Positions 1 through 8,300 of a DNA stretch of 39,995 nt are shown in pieces (position 1 is the stretch's first letter; every line of letters begins with the position of its first letter). Both the position numbers and the translations under genes were made by a program. Source of the stretch: Bacteroides sp. GTDB lineage: Bacteria; Bacteroidota; Bacteroidia; Bacteroidales; Bacteroidaceae. Under the pieces are notes generated by a model, which did not search any database, was not told the DNA's origin, and saw only the letters and a list, made by a program, of their open reading frames with translations. The stretch is taken from contig JAFURM010000049.1 of assembly GCA_017471925.1 (NCBI GenBank), forward strand, positions 1-39,995, given 5' to 3'.

Positions 1-1062
1 ATTTTCATTTTCAAAAGTAGACACATTCTCTAAATCATTGTTAGATAACGCTGTAGCACGCCTTTTCTGTATGAACTTAGGTTCTGTGTTCAGTTCTCTT
101 TTTTCAAACGTCTCTTTACATCTTATTTCTCCTTTGTTATAGCGTTTTCTGTAGTTCGATGGAGTATCATACCCGATGGCAAAGCAAGGTCTCTGTTCGT
201 TATAGAACTTGACGTATCTTTCCATTACTTCCTGGAAGTCTTTTTTCTCCCTACATTTTTCTATTCCAAAGTCGATAATCAGTTCTTCCTTTATCCAGCC
301 GTTCAGAGCCTCGTTGACGGGGTTGTCGGTAGGTTTCCCAGCCCTCGACATTGAACGGACTATGTTCGTGTCTTTGATAAGTTCGTTATAAGCCATTGAA
401 GCATATACGGAGCCTTGGTCTGTATGCAATACAACGGGGTCTCTTGTTCCCTTCAACAATTCTAAAACATCATTAAGACCATCAATGTATTGCTCTCTGG
501 CACCTCTTCTTTCTGCTACCTTGTATGCCAATATCTCTTTGGTAAAGACATCAAAGTAGAAAGTCACCTCTATATACATATACCATACTTTAAAAGCCGT
601 CATATCCGAGACTATCACCTGCCGTGGTCTGTCAACAGTCTCCCATGTCGAGTATATGAGGTTAGGGTACTTGTCCCTTACCTTGCGGGGCTTATAGTGT
701 ACCTGATGCTTTGTCTCAGACTTGATTCCAAGGAATCTGAAGCATTTATAGGCATAGTTCTCGCTGATGCTTATTCGCTCGTTGATTCTGATATATGCAG
801 CTGTCCAACGATAGCCATGGGTTCGATGTGCTTCATGGACAGTCCTTACCAGTTCTATCATCTTCTCGCGGTTGATGTCACGCTTGGAAGGCTGCCGTTT
901 CTTCCACTTGTAATAGCCGGCACGGCTTACTCCCATAAGGTCGCATATATCTTGAATTGCATAATCACGAGACAGCAAGTCTACTATTTCGAACTCTTCT
1001 CCTTTAAACGAACATACTCCTGTTCCCCAGCTTCGTTCATCTGAACGGCATAACTTTTTTTT
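1..1062 (-). CDS. IS3-family transposase OrfB (DDE integrase core), C-terminus cut by window
   Basis: This frame is open from the A8 slip site to the left edge with no stop, in the -1 frame relative to orfA. I see no in-frame ATG near its beginning, so expression by frameshift as an OrfAB fusion is expected. Translation shows the DDE core: the first acidic residue in VSDMTAF, the second in HTDQGSVY, and the glutamate in NPVNEALNGWIKEEL. An upstream HTH_21-like segment (DLMGVSRAGYYKW) is typical of OrfB. The last visible residues run into the left terminal repeat. The gene appears undamaged in the visible part, so the element could be active. Confidence 0.85.
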
Positions 1063-1328
1063 AGCCGTTCGTTCTCTATACGAAGTCTCAGGATCTCCCG
1101 TTTGTAGGCTTCTTCTGTGCGGTCTATGCCTTCGGGTAATACTTCCTTAATCTCTGCATCAGCACGGGCAAGTCCTTCCAACCCGCCTTCTTCGTACTGT
1201 TTGAGCCATTTGCGGAATGCTGCGTCCGACACGTTGTGAAGCGTGCAGAAATCGCTTAATTTGATCCGTCCATTCAGTTTGAATTGGCGAATCAGAAACT
1301 CTTTTTCAAGAGGGTTTAAGTGTGCCAT
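984..1328 (-). CDS. IS3-family transposase OrfA
   Basis: This 114-residue protein has an N-terminal helix-turn-helix (about residues 5-50) of the kind that binds IS3-family terminal repeats. A basic and acidic heptad-like stretch follows (about 70-95), consistent with the OrfA leucine zipper. The ATG at 1328 is preceded by AAAGGAG with eight bases between it and the start codon. That is a strong Shine-Dalgarno sequence, unusual beside the other genes here. An A8 run lies inside the gene at 1055-1062, where ribosomes can slip into the orfB frame. OrfA alone usually acts as a regulator, and the OrfAB fusion is the transposase. Confidence 0.88.
   Translation of the reverse strand: MAHLNPLEKEFLIRQFKLNGRIKLSDFCTLHNVSDAAFRKWLKQYEEGGLEGLARADAEIKEVLPEGIDRTEEAYKREILRLRIENERLKKSYAVQMNEAGEQEYVRLKEKSSK
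1055..1062 (-). other. A8 slippery sequence for -1 programmed frameshift
   Basis: Eight consecutive T on the plus strand give A8 in the transposase mRNA, inside orfA. The orfB frame is exactly -1 from here and open. IS3-family elements typically use A-rich slippery heptamers at this place. I did not find a clear stimulatory structure downstream. Confidence 0.7.
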
Positions 1329-1381
1329 AAAAGTTTCTCCTTTCCGATAGATTTAGACCGAAGGCTCTTTGCGGTCGCCGA

Positions 1382-1428
1382 CCTTGCCTCTTGCGTTCGG
1401 GGCTACGCCCCTCTCTCCAGAGGCAAGG
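1382..1428 (-). promoter_or_regulatory. Leader hairpin upstream of the transposase gene
   Basis: A 10-base perfect inverted repeat (CCTTGCCTCT at 1382-1391 and AGAGGCAAGG at 1419-1428) encloses a second small hairpin, GGGGC-TAC-GCCCC (1399-1411). It lies between the putative promoter and the orfA start. Hairpins in transposase leaders often limit translation of read-through transcripts; that role is inferred here. Confidence 0.55.
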
Positions 1429-1440
1429 TTTATCAATGCA

Positions 1441-1448
1441 CAAATATA
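1441..1448 (-). promoter_or_regulatory. Putative -7 box of the IS promoter
   Basis: The minus strand reads TATATTTG, an exact match to the Bacteroides -7 consensus TAnnTTTG. There is no TTTG at the usual 19-21 base upstream spacing. The predicted start would fall a few bases before the leader hairpin. Confidence 0.4.
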
Positions 1449-1528
1449 CAACTTTCAATCTTTTTCTATCTTCCTGTGTCTACTTTTTCGGTAGCAACAG
1501 AATGTACATTTTTTCCACAAACAAAGTT

Positions 1529-2803
1529 TTACGGTTTCAGCAGGTTAATGGGGGCGACATATACTCCGTCCGCTCTTTGATAGGCTCCACCGACTGCCGT
1601 CAGAACCAAGAGGAAAGAGGGTGCCTTTTCATCGCTCTTCTCCATGATTTTGTCACGTAGTCTCTTCAAGGAAATGGCTCCGTCCTCAACAAGTTCGTCA
1701 CCACCAAGCTTGATTTCGATACCACCCCAACGCCCATCTTCCAAATGGACAACGGCATCACATTCCAAACCGGCATTATCCCTGTAGTGTTTCACTGTGC
1801 CACCCAAGGAGTTGGCATAGACAGTCAGATCCCTCACAGCAAAATCCTCAAAGAAAAGTCCGAAACTCTCCAAATCATGTTTCAAATCATCGGGACTCAC
1901 CCCTAACGAACAACAGGCCATAGAGGTATCTACAAAATGCCTCGTAGGCGTACTCCTTATGGATGTTTTCGACCTGATATTCGGATTCCAGGCTTCCAAA
2001 TCTTCAATGATATACAAATCTTTCAATGCGTCCATATAGTCATCATAGGTCTTTGAATCCATCGTTCGCTCATTGCTCTGCCGTATATCAGAGATGATGG
2101 TAGAGGCTGCCGCCTCCGTAGAGATATTCCTCGCATAACTCCTGAGAATCATTCTCAGCACTTCCGGTTTCTTATTGCGGAAACGTTCATTCTCACTGTC
2201 TTCAAAAACGAAAAGACCACTATAATAGTTCTTCGTGACCTCAACTGCGATTTCCCGAGGTGCCAATACGGAAATGGGCCATCCTCCCCTGCAAATCAGA
2301 AAAGCCACATCATCCAATGAAAAACCGGCATTCAAATCCCAAGGGAAGTCTGCACCTCCATCAAAGAGGTCTGCCAAGGAGACCGTACCCTTGGACTCCT
2401 TGGATTCCCAAAGAGACATCGGACGCATTTTTACCGGAGCAATTCTCCCGGCTCCACTATGATATACCTCCGTCTTATCTACAGGTGTAGAACTACCCGC
2501 CAACAGGTATTTTCCAAACTGATAATCGAAATCCAAATCATCCTTAACCTGGTTCCATATATCAGGAGCTTTCTGCCACTCATCAATCAATCTTGGCTTT
2601 TCTCCGTTCAGCACCGCTTTCGGATTCATCCGTGCCATGGTGATGGTCTGCTTCGTGTTTAGCTTCACAAAACTCTTTTGATAAAGCATGCAGGTCGTTG
2701 TCTTGCCGCAAAACTTCGGTCCGGCAACAACAACAGCACCTGATGACTTCAACTTCAGTCCGATTTCCTCTTCAATTAGCCTTTGGTAATACATTACAGT
2801 CAT
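1529..2803 (-). CDS. AAA+ ATPase with C-terminal DUF4143-type region
   Basis: This 424-residue protein has the length and layout of the widespread AAA_14/DUF4143 proteins. Walker A is GPKFCGKTT (residues 28-36) and a Walker B-like segment is PRLIDEWQ (about 71-78). The C-terminal third carries a PD-(D/E)XK-like pattern (ECDAVV followed by GGIEIKLG). There is no signal peptide, so it is cytoplasmic. The molecular role of this family is poorly known; a link to defence or toxin-like systems has been suggested for some members, but nothing here shows that. It stands alone, with its own -7 box and a duplicated dyad upstream. A second in-frame ATG at 2794 is possible, since the predicted transcript start leaves only a few bases before the first. 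Confidence 0.85.
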   Translation of the reverse strand: MTVMYYQRLIEEEIGLKLKSSGAVVVAGPKFCGKTTTCMLYQKSFVKLNTKQTITMARMNPKAVLNGEKPRLIDEWQKAPDIWNQVKDDLDFDYQFGKYLLAGSSTPVDKTEVYHSGAGRIAPVKMRPMSLWESKESKGTVSLADLFDGGADFPWDLNAGFSLDDVAFLICRGGWPISVLAPREIAVEVTKNYYSGLFVFEDSENERFRNKKPEVLRMILRSYARNISTEAAASTIISDIRQSNERTMDSKTYDDYMDALKDLYIIEDLEAWNPNIRSKTSIRSTPTRHFVDTSMACCSLGVSPDDLKHDLESFGLFFEDFAVRDLTVYANSLGGTVKHYRDNAGLECDAVVHLEDGRWGGIEIKLGGDELVEDGAISLKRLRDKIMEKSDEKAPSFLLVLTAVGGAYQRADGVYVAPINLLKP

Positions 2804-2814
2804 ACTTTTGCCTG

Positions 2815-2822
2815 CAAATATA
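2815..2822 (-). promoter_or_regulatory. Putative -7 box of the ATPase gene
   Basis: The minus strand reads TATATTTG, matching TAnnTTTG. The best -33 candidate is ATTG at 2841-2844, 18 bases away and one mismatch from TTTG. The transcript would have a very short leader. Confidence 0.5.
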
Positions 2823-2823
2823 T

Positions 2824-2867
2824 AAAATTCCCAAGATTTTCAATGTAAAATTCCCAAGATTTTCAAT
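2824..2867. repeat. Perfect 21-base direct repeat with internal dyad at the ATPase promoter
   Basis: The 21 bases at 2824-2844 recur exactly at 2847-2867, giving a 23-base period. Each copy contains the inverted pair AAAAT/ATTTT separated by seven bases. The copy nearest the gene fills the spacer between the -7 and putative -33 boxes. This is the geometry of a repressor operator, though slippage could also have produced it. Confidence 0.7.
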
Positions 2868-2888
2868 TTAGGCACGAGATATGGGATA

Positions 2889-5327
2889 TTAGAAGGGATA
2901 ACCGATGGCAAAGTGGAGGGCCAGGCTGTCCTTGAACTTGGGAATGTTGTAGTAACCTGACTTGCCGGTGTCGTAAGGATCGTGGAGGGCCATGCCACAG
3001 TCCAGACGGAAGACAAGGAAGTCCATGTCGTAGCGGATACCGAGACCGGTGCCCAAAGCTATCTGCTTCCAGAAGGTTTTGGCATTGAGTTCGCCACCGG
3101 GACGCGAGGGGTCCTTGCGCAGGAGCCAGACGTTACCGGCATCCAGAAAGAGCGCACCATGCAAGTCGCCCACCAAGCGGAAACGATACTCCACATTGGC
3201 TTCCAGACGGACATCGCCTACGTGGTTGATGAAGGAGTACTTGTTGTCTTCATCGGGCGGGTAGCCGCCGGGACCAATGCTGCGGGCTGCAAAGGCACGC
3301 ACACTGTTGGCACCGCCGATGTAGAACTGTTCGGTGTAGGGAGCTGTGTTGGCATTGCCATAGGACCACACCACGCCTGCCGCTATACGGGTGGCAATCT
3401 TCTGATTGCGGTCGATACGGAAGTGATAGCGCAGTTCGCTGTTCAGTTTCAGGAACTGGGCGAAGGGTACACTGAGCAGTTCCTTGTCCTTCTCACTGAA
3501 AGGTTGGCCGAAGATGCGGTAGACAAGCGACGTGACATTGCCTGCTGAGGTAACGGTGGTCTGCCACCATAGGGGATTGTGCACTCCACTGACCGAGGCA
3601 TTGTCGTAGGTGAAGGTGTACTCCTGTGCCGGGATGAACTGGTTGCGCAGGCTGACGTAGAGCGCAGGGTTCTCCTCCTGCAACTGTTGGAAAGCCTCGG
3701 TGGGGTCGCGCAGCACGTTGAAGGTAAGCCGGAAGGGGGTGATGCTGTGCTTCGTGGTGGCCGTAGGCTGGAAGTCATAGGTGGCATTACCGCCAAAGGC
3801 CAGCAGTTTGTAATATTTGGCACGGTTCAGCTGGTCGAGATAGAGCTTGAAGGTTGTAGTGGCAGGGAAGTCATACTCCCTGTCGCCAAAGCGCGGGAAG
3901 ACCACGCGGGGGAAGGTGAGCGAAGTGGACACCCCCACCTCATAGCTGTTCATGAGCGAAGAACTGTTCTTGCCCGTCTGCCACTCATAGGAACCGTCCA
4001 CCTTGACGTTCCACGTCTCGCCACCGCCAAAGACATTGTTCTTGGTGACGGTGAACGAGGCACCGGGCCCCATCTGGTTGTTGCTCTTCATCTTTACGTT
4101 GAAGTCTAACTCGGCATCATAGGGTTTGTCGAGCATGGCAATGAGGTTCACGTCGAGGGTATCAGAGACAAGGGCCGTGTCTCGCGGCACGTACTGCATA
4201 TCCAGATAGCGGAAGATGCCCACACTGGAGATACGCTCGTAGATGCGGTTCTGACGATAGGCACTGTACATGTGCTCATAGGCACGCCGACGGGCCATAC
4301 CGGTGCTGTCGGCTACCTGCTGTTTGCGGAGGTAACCCTGATAGTTGAGCCAGCGGTAGAGCATCTTGGGACGCACGGAGGGTTTGTTGTAGTAGCGGAT
4401 GGTGAGGTCCTTATAGGTCAGGCTATCATTGGGCAACTGTCCCTGTCTTCCCAAGAGGTTCACCGTGGTACGTCCCAAATAGAAGGGGCGTTCGGCCGCC
4501 TTGGGCATACCGGGTACAGGAACCATGCGCAAGGCCACATGTCCGCCGGGCACCTGAGTGGTGTCAGCCTGATAGGTGAGGTAATCGGGACGGAAGTAGT
4601 AGCATCCCACGTTGCGCAGCAGATTACTGAGGCGGGTACGCTCACCGTCAAGGTCCAGCACGTTGAACTGCTCTCCGGGACGGATGAGCGAGCGTGGCCT
4701 GCTGCGCTCCATGATGTTCATGGTGCGTTCGGTGAAGCCCTGATAGAAAACGGTGTCGATGTAATAGGGATTGCGGAAGGTAACGGTGTACTGCAGCTTG
4801 GCCTTCAGGGAGTCCTTGGGATCGGTAAAGGTCTGGTAGGAGACCGTACCGTTGAAGTAGCCATAGTCACGCAGGATGTTGCCTGCCGCCTTCTGACGGA
4901 TGGAGGGATTCACGGTGGAGATGAGTACCGGTGTGGCGGCAAAGCGGTTGAATATCCACTTGTTGAGTTTTCCGTGCCTGTTGACAAAACCGTTATATAT
5001 CCATAGTCCCACGGGGAAGGGGGTGCGCAAGGAGGAACTGCCCATAAAGGCGTTGTTGGGAGCCGTAGCCAGTGCGGCCTCCACCTCTTCCATGGCGGTC
5101 TCTCCTACCGAAGTGGGGGTATAGTCCTGCACAATCATAGGCTTCTGCCCCGTATAGAGCACCTCTCCCTCGGGCAGATGCTTGGTGGTGGAGCAGGAGA
5201 AGAGGAAGAGCAGCAGGAGCAAGGCTGCACCCGGTCTTCCTGAAAGGAGCCATGAGTGTTTTCTTCCAGTCTGTCGGGTTTCGCGGACTTCCGCAGAGAG
5301 TATGCTATCGTTCATTGTTCTTATCAT
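2889..5327 (-). CDS. tamL: TamL: BamA/TamA-like outer-membrane lipoprotein
   Basis: This 812-residue protein has a hydrophobic signal ending FLFSCSTT, which gives a lipidated Cys45. A lipidated N-terminus marks the Bacteroidota TamL variant of TamA. The middle holds POTRA-like segments (roughly 60-350). The C-terminal half is a 16-strand-type Omp85 barrel (Bac_surface_Ag), with the conserved IGGANSVRAF region and a terminal aromatic residue in IGYPF. It is expected to sit in the outer membrane and work with TamB in envelope assembly or lipid transport. Its ATG overlaps the tamB stop codon by four bases (ATGA), so translation is coupled. The lipobox is 44 residues in; an internal start at Met5 would shorten the leader little. 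Confidence 0.9.
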   Translation of the reverse strand: MIRTMNDSILSAEVRETRQTGRKHSWLLSGRPGAALLLLLFLFSCSTTKHLPEGEVLYTGQKPMIVQDYTPTSVGETAMEEVEAALATAPNNAFMGSSSLRTPFPVGLWIYNGFVNRHGKLNKWIFNRFAATPVLISTVNPSIRQKAAGNILRDYGYFNGTVSYQTFTDPKDSLKAKLQYTVTFRNPYYIDTVFYQGFTERTMNIMERSRPRSLIRPGEQFNVLDLDGERTRLSNLLRNVGCYYFRPDYLTYQADTTQVPGGHVALRMVPVPGMPKAAERPFYLGRTTVNLLGRQGQLPNDSLTYKDLTIRYYNKPSVRPKMLYRWLNYQGYLRKQQVADSTGMARRRAYEHMYSAYRQNRIYERISSVGIFRYLDMQYVPRDTALVSDTLDVNLIAMLDKPYDAELDFNVKMKSNNQMGPGASFTVTKNNVFGGGETWNVKVDGSYEWQTGKNSSSLMNSYEVGVSTSLTFPRVVFPRFGDREYDFPATTTFKLYLDQLNRAKYYKLLAFGGNATYDFQPTATTKHSITPFRLTFNVLRDPTEAFQQLQEENPALYVSLRNQFIPAQEYTFTYDNASVSGVHNPLWWQTTVTSAGNVTSLVYRIFGQPFSEKDKELLSVPFAQFLKLNSELRYHFRIDRNQKIATRIAAGVVWSYGNANTAPYTEQFYIGGANSVRAFAARSIGPGGYPPDEDNKYSFINHVGDVRLEANVEYRFRLVGDLHGALFLDAGNVWLLRKDPSRPGGELNAKTFWKQIALGTGLGIRYDMDFLVFRLDCGMALHDPYDTGKSGYYNIPKFKDSLALHFAIGYPF

Positions 5328-8300
5328 TTCTTTTTCCTCCTGAATATGAAGAGTTCCCCAAGGTTGTCCATCTTCTTGCGAAGCACGAGACCGGCTCCGG
5401 TTTCGGTCACCTCACCGTCCAGCACGCTCTCATAGTTCTTGTCGTAGAAGAGTCGCACATAGCGTGTGCCGGAGTTGTCCAGACGGTATTCGATGGAGAT
5501 GTTGTCGATGAAAGACTCGGCATCGTTGGTAGCGTTGGCTCCGGTGGAGACCTTGCCGCCGATGATAATCTGTACCCGGTCGTTGAAGAAGCGTTGCGAG
5601 TAGCGGAAACTGATGTCCTTCTGCGTGTCGCCCGTCTCGGTCGCCGTGTGGTCCTCAATGCCCACGCTGAGGTTGGCATTCTTCATGGAACCCATCAGAG
5701 AGTTGATCTGGCTCTGGATGACACTGTTCAGGGCAGTACCCATGTTCAGGTTGTTCTTGCCGCTGTTGTTCAGGTAGATGCCTGTAGCCAGCATGGTGAT
5801 GGCCTGCTTGCTGCGTTCCTCGGCCGTCATGGCCTGCAACTCGTTCTGGATGGTACCATCATCGGGTGCAGAGATGTCGAACATCAGTTCGGGGGCTTCC
5901 AGACGGTTCTTGATGGAGATGGAGACATCAAAGTTCACCATGCGTGATGCTCCGTTGTCACCATCGGAGACCGAAGCCCTCACCCGCTCGGTGGCCGTAA
6001 GGTTCAGTGTAGGGTTCATGGCATTGCCACGCCAGTCCACATAGCTGCCGCTGTTGAACTGGAACTCCTTCAACGGTATGATGGGGATGGAGTATTTCAT
6101 GACACCGCCCGAAAGGGTGTAGCGTCCCGTGAGGTTCATCTCACCCTGCGGAGAGTATTGCAGACTGAGGTCACCGCCTCCCTCCAACTCCACATAGTTG
6201 CTGCGGTCTGCCGTAAGGTCGGCACGCAGACGAACGGCATCATCAATGTGCATTGTCATGTTCATGTCCATACCTCCTAACGACATGGCCGGTACCTCAT
6301 CGGCTGCCACCGTGACGGTATCATTGAAAGAGGTGAACTGTACCAATCCGTCCAGACGGTCTTCTACCGTCAGAGGTGAGTTGGTCAGCACATATGTGGC
6401 ATCAGTCTTACCCAGAAGGTTCATGTTGCCACGCATCACCAGGGCGTCGAGCGGACCACGCACGGTGGCGTTCAGGTCTACGAATATCTTGCCATAAATC
6501 AGGCTCTCGCGGGTGCGTTTGGCATCCAGCAGGGTGTAGTCTTCGGCTTTCAGGGTAAGGTTGGCCGTGGGACGGTTGAGGTCACGCATGTCTACATTGC
6601 CGTTGATGACGAAGGGATTGCGACTGGTGGTATAGATGGAGAAATCATTGAACAGCACGCGATTGTTCTCGATGTTTACCGGCCGGTTGTCAAACCAGTA
6701 TCGGGCACCCATCTGACGGGCCGACACCGACACGCTGTCCATGGAGAAGCGGCCATTGATGACAGGCTTGTCCATGGAGCCGCCCACGAAGAAATCACCG
6801 TTCAACTCGCCGGTGAAGCCCACTGTTTTGGGAGGCATGAAAGCATTGGCCGTCTTCAGGGGGAAGCGGTCCAGGGTGGCATTCACCTCCAGGGTGTCAC
6901 GGTCGCCACGTTGTCTCCACAAGCCGTCCACAAACATCACCAAGCGATTATCCAAGGAGAGATAAGAGTCCAGATGATGAAGCCCCACACCCTTGGGATA
7001 CCAAGTACCACCCACACTGACATCACCTACCAGTTGGTTCTCGTAGGCCAACCTTTCTATTTCACCATCAGCGGCAAGCAACAGGTCGGTAGGAGTCTGG
7101 ATAAAGTTGGCTGAAAGGGTGAGAAGTCCGGCAAAATGGGGCATATAGGGCAACACCTCACTCAGCTCTTCCAGACGGAAACTGCGCACTTCCACGTTCA
7201 TGTTCTGCAGGGAGACCGTGTCGTTGCGATCGGACTGCACCATGAAGCCCAGACCGTCGTCGCTCTCCATGTCCACATTGGCATAGACACGCATATCCTT
7301 ATGCAGGTATATCCAGTCGCTGCTACCCACAAAGCGGAATTTCCGGAAGGCAATAATCGGTTCTTCGGGCATAAGACGCAGGAGGAGACCGTTGCCCTTG
7401 CCATTGCCTTCGGTCAGCGGACGGGCATTGACTCCGAAGAGCACACCTGTATCTCCCTTGCCGTCCACATAGTTCAGGGTCAGTTCGGCATCCTGACTGC
7501 GGATTTCTCCCGTCAAGGTGCTACGGAAGACGGCCTGCGGATTCTTAGGTCCATTAGTCACACCACCCTGAAGCACCATGCTGGTGGTGTCTTGCTTGAT
7601 GGAGAAAAAGATGGTATCTAACTGCAGGGAGTCCAGTTGCAGGCCGTTCACCGAGGTACGTCCGTTGATACCCAACTGAGGTGTGGAGCCGAAACTAAAG
7701 CGGAAGTAGTCGTATGTAATATCCTTGGAAGCCAGGTAGTAGCTCAGGGGATTCTCCTTACCGGCCCGCAGGTGCATGCCTGCCGCCGGCAACACTTTAC
7801 GCAAGGCGGCATGATCCAAGTGGCGTTCTTCCAACTGGGCGGTGAGTACAGTGCCGAACTCCTCCAATTGTTCCATCAGTTTCTTCAGGGTGCTGTGGGC
7901 ACGGAAGCGCAGGTCCATATCGCCGGCATCCAGGGTCAGTTTGATGGAGTCTTTGCGGGCCAAGGCATTCAGATTCAAGGCAAAGGGACGACGCAAGGGT
8001 CTGGGAACGATGCCTAAGCTATAGAGGTCCACCTGCCTCACGTTCATCTTCACCTGTCCGTCTAAGTAGCGACGGTCCAGGTGCATATCGGCCTCGCCCT
8101 GCATCTGCAGCAATGGGTTGTTGCTGTTCAGGGAGACAGAGGCCACGGAAGAGTGTAGCCCGGCTTTCAACTGCATGTCGGAGAGCATCCAACGGGCATA
8201 GTGGAGTCGGTGCAGAGAGAGGTCGGCCGTGGCCTTGGTGCGTGGCGAGGTAAAGTCCATACCTTGTCCATGGGCCGAGAGAGTGGCCGAGAGCATATAG

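Larger units (their letters stand above)
1..1499 (-). mobile_element. IS3-family insertion sequence (IS150-like), cut by left edge
   Basis: The element is read leftward: leader, orfA, then orfB in the -1 frame. The right end is placed near 1499 because the 12 bases at 1476-1487 are the inverted complement of those at 13-24, next to the end of orfB. The minus-strand right terminus would read TGTTGCTACCGAAAAAGTAG. The left terminus is at or just outside the window, so no target duplication can be checked. The right end lies 29 bases past the stop codon of the neighbouring ATPase gene, so that gene is intact. IS3 family is secure from the OrfA/OrfB layout and DDE motifs; the IS150 subgroup is a judgement from sequence style. 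Confidence 0.85.

Noticed and set aside
490-1044. Plus-strand open frame over the transposase
   Set aside because: It is the complement of OrfB, whose DDE motifs are clear on the minus strand.
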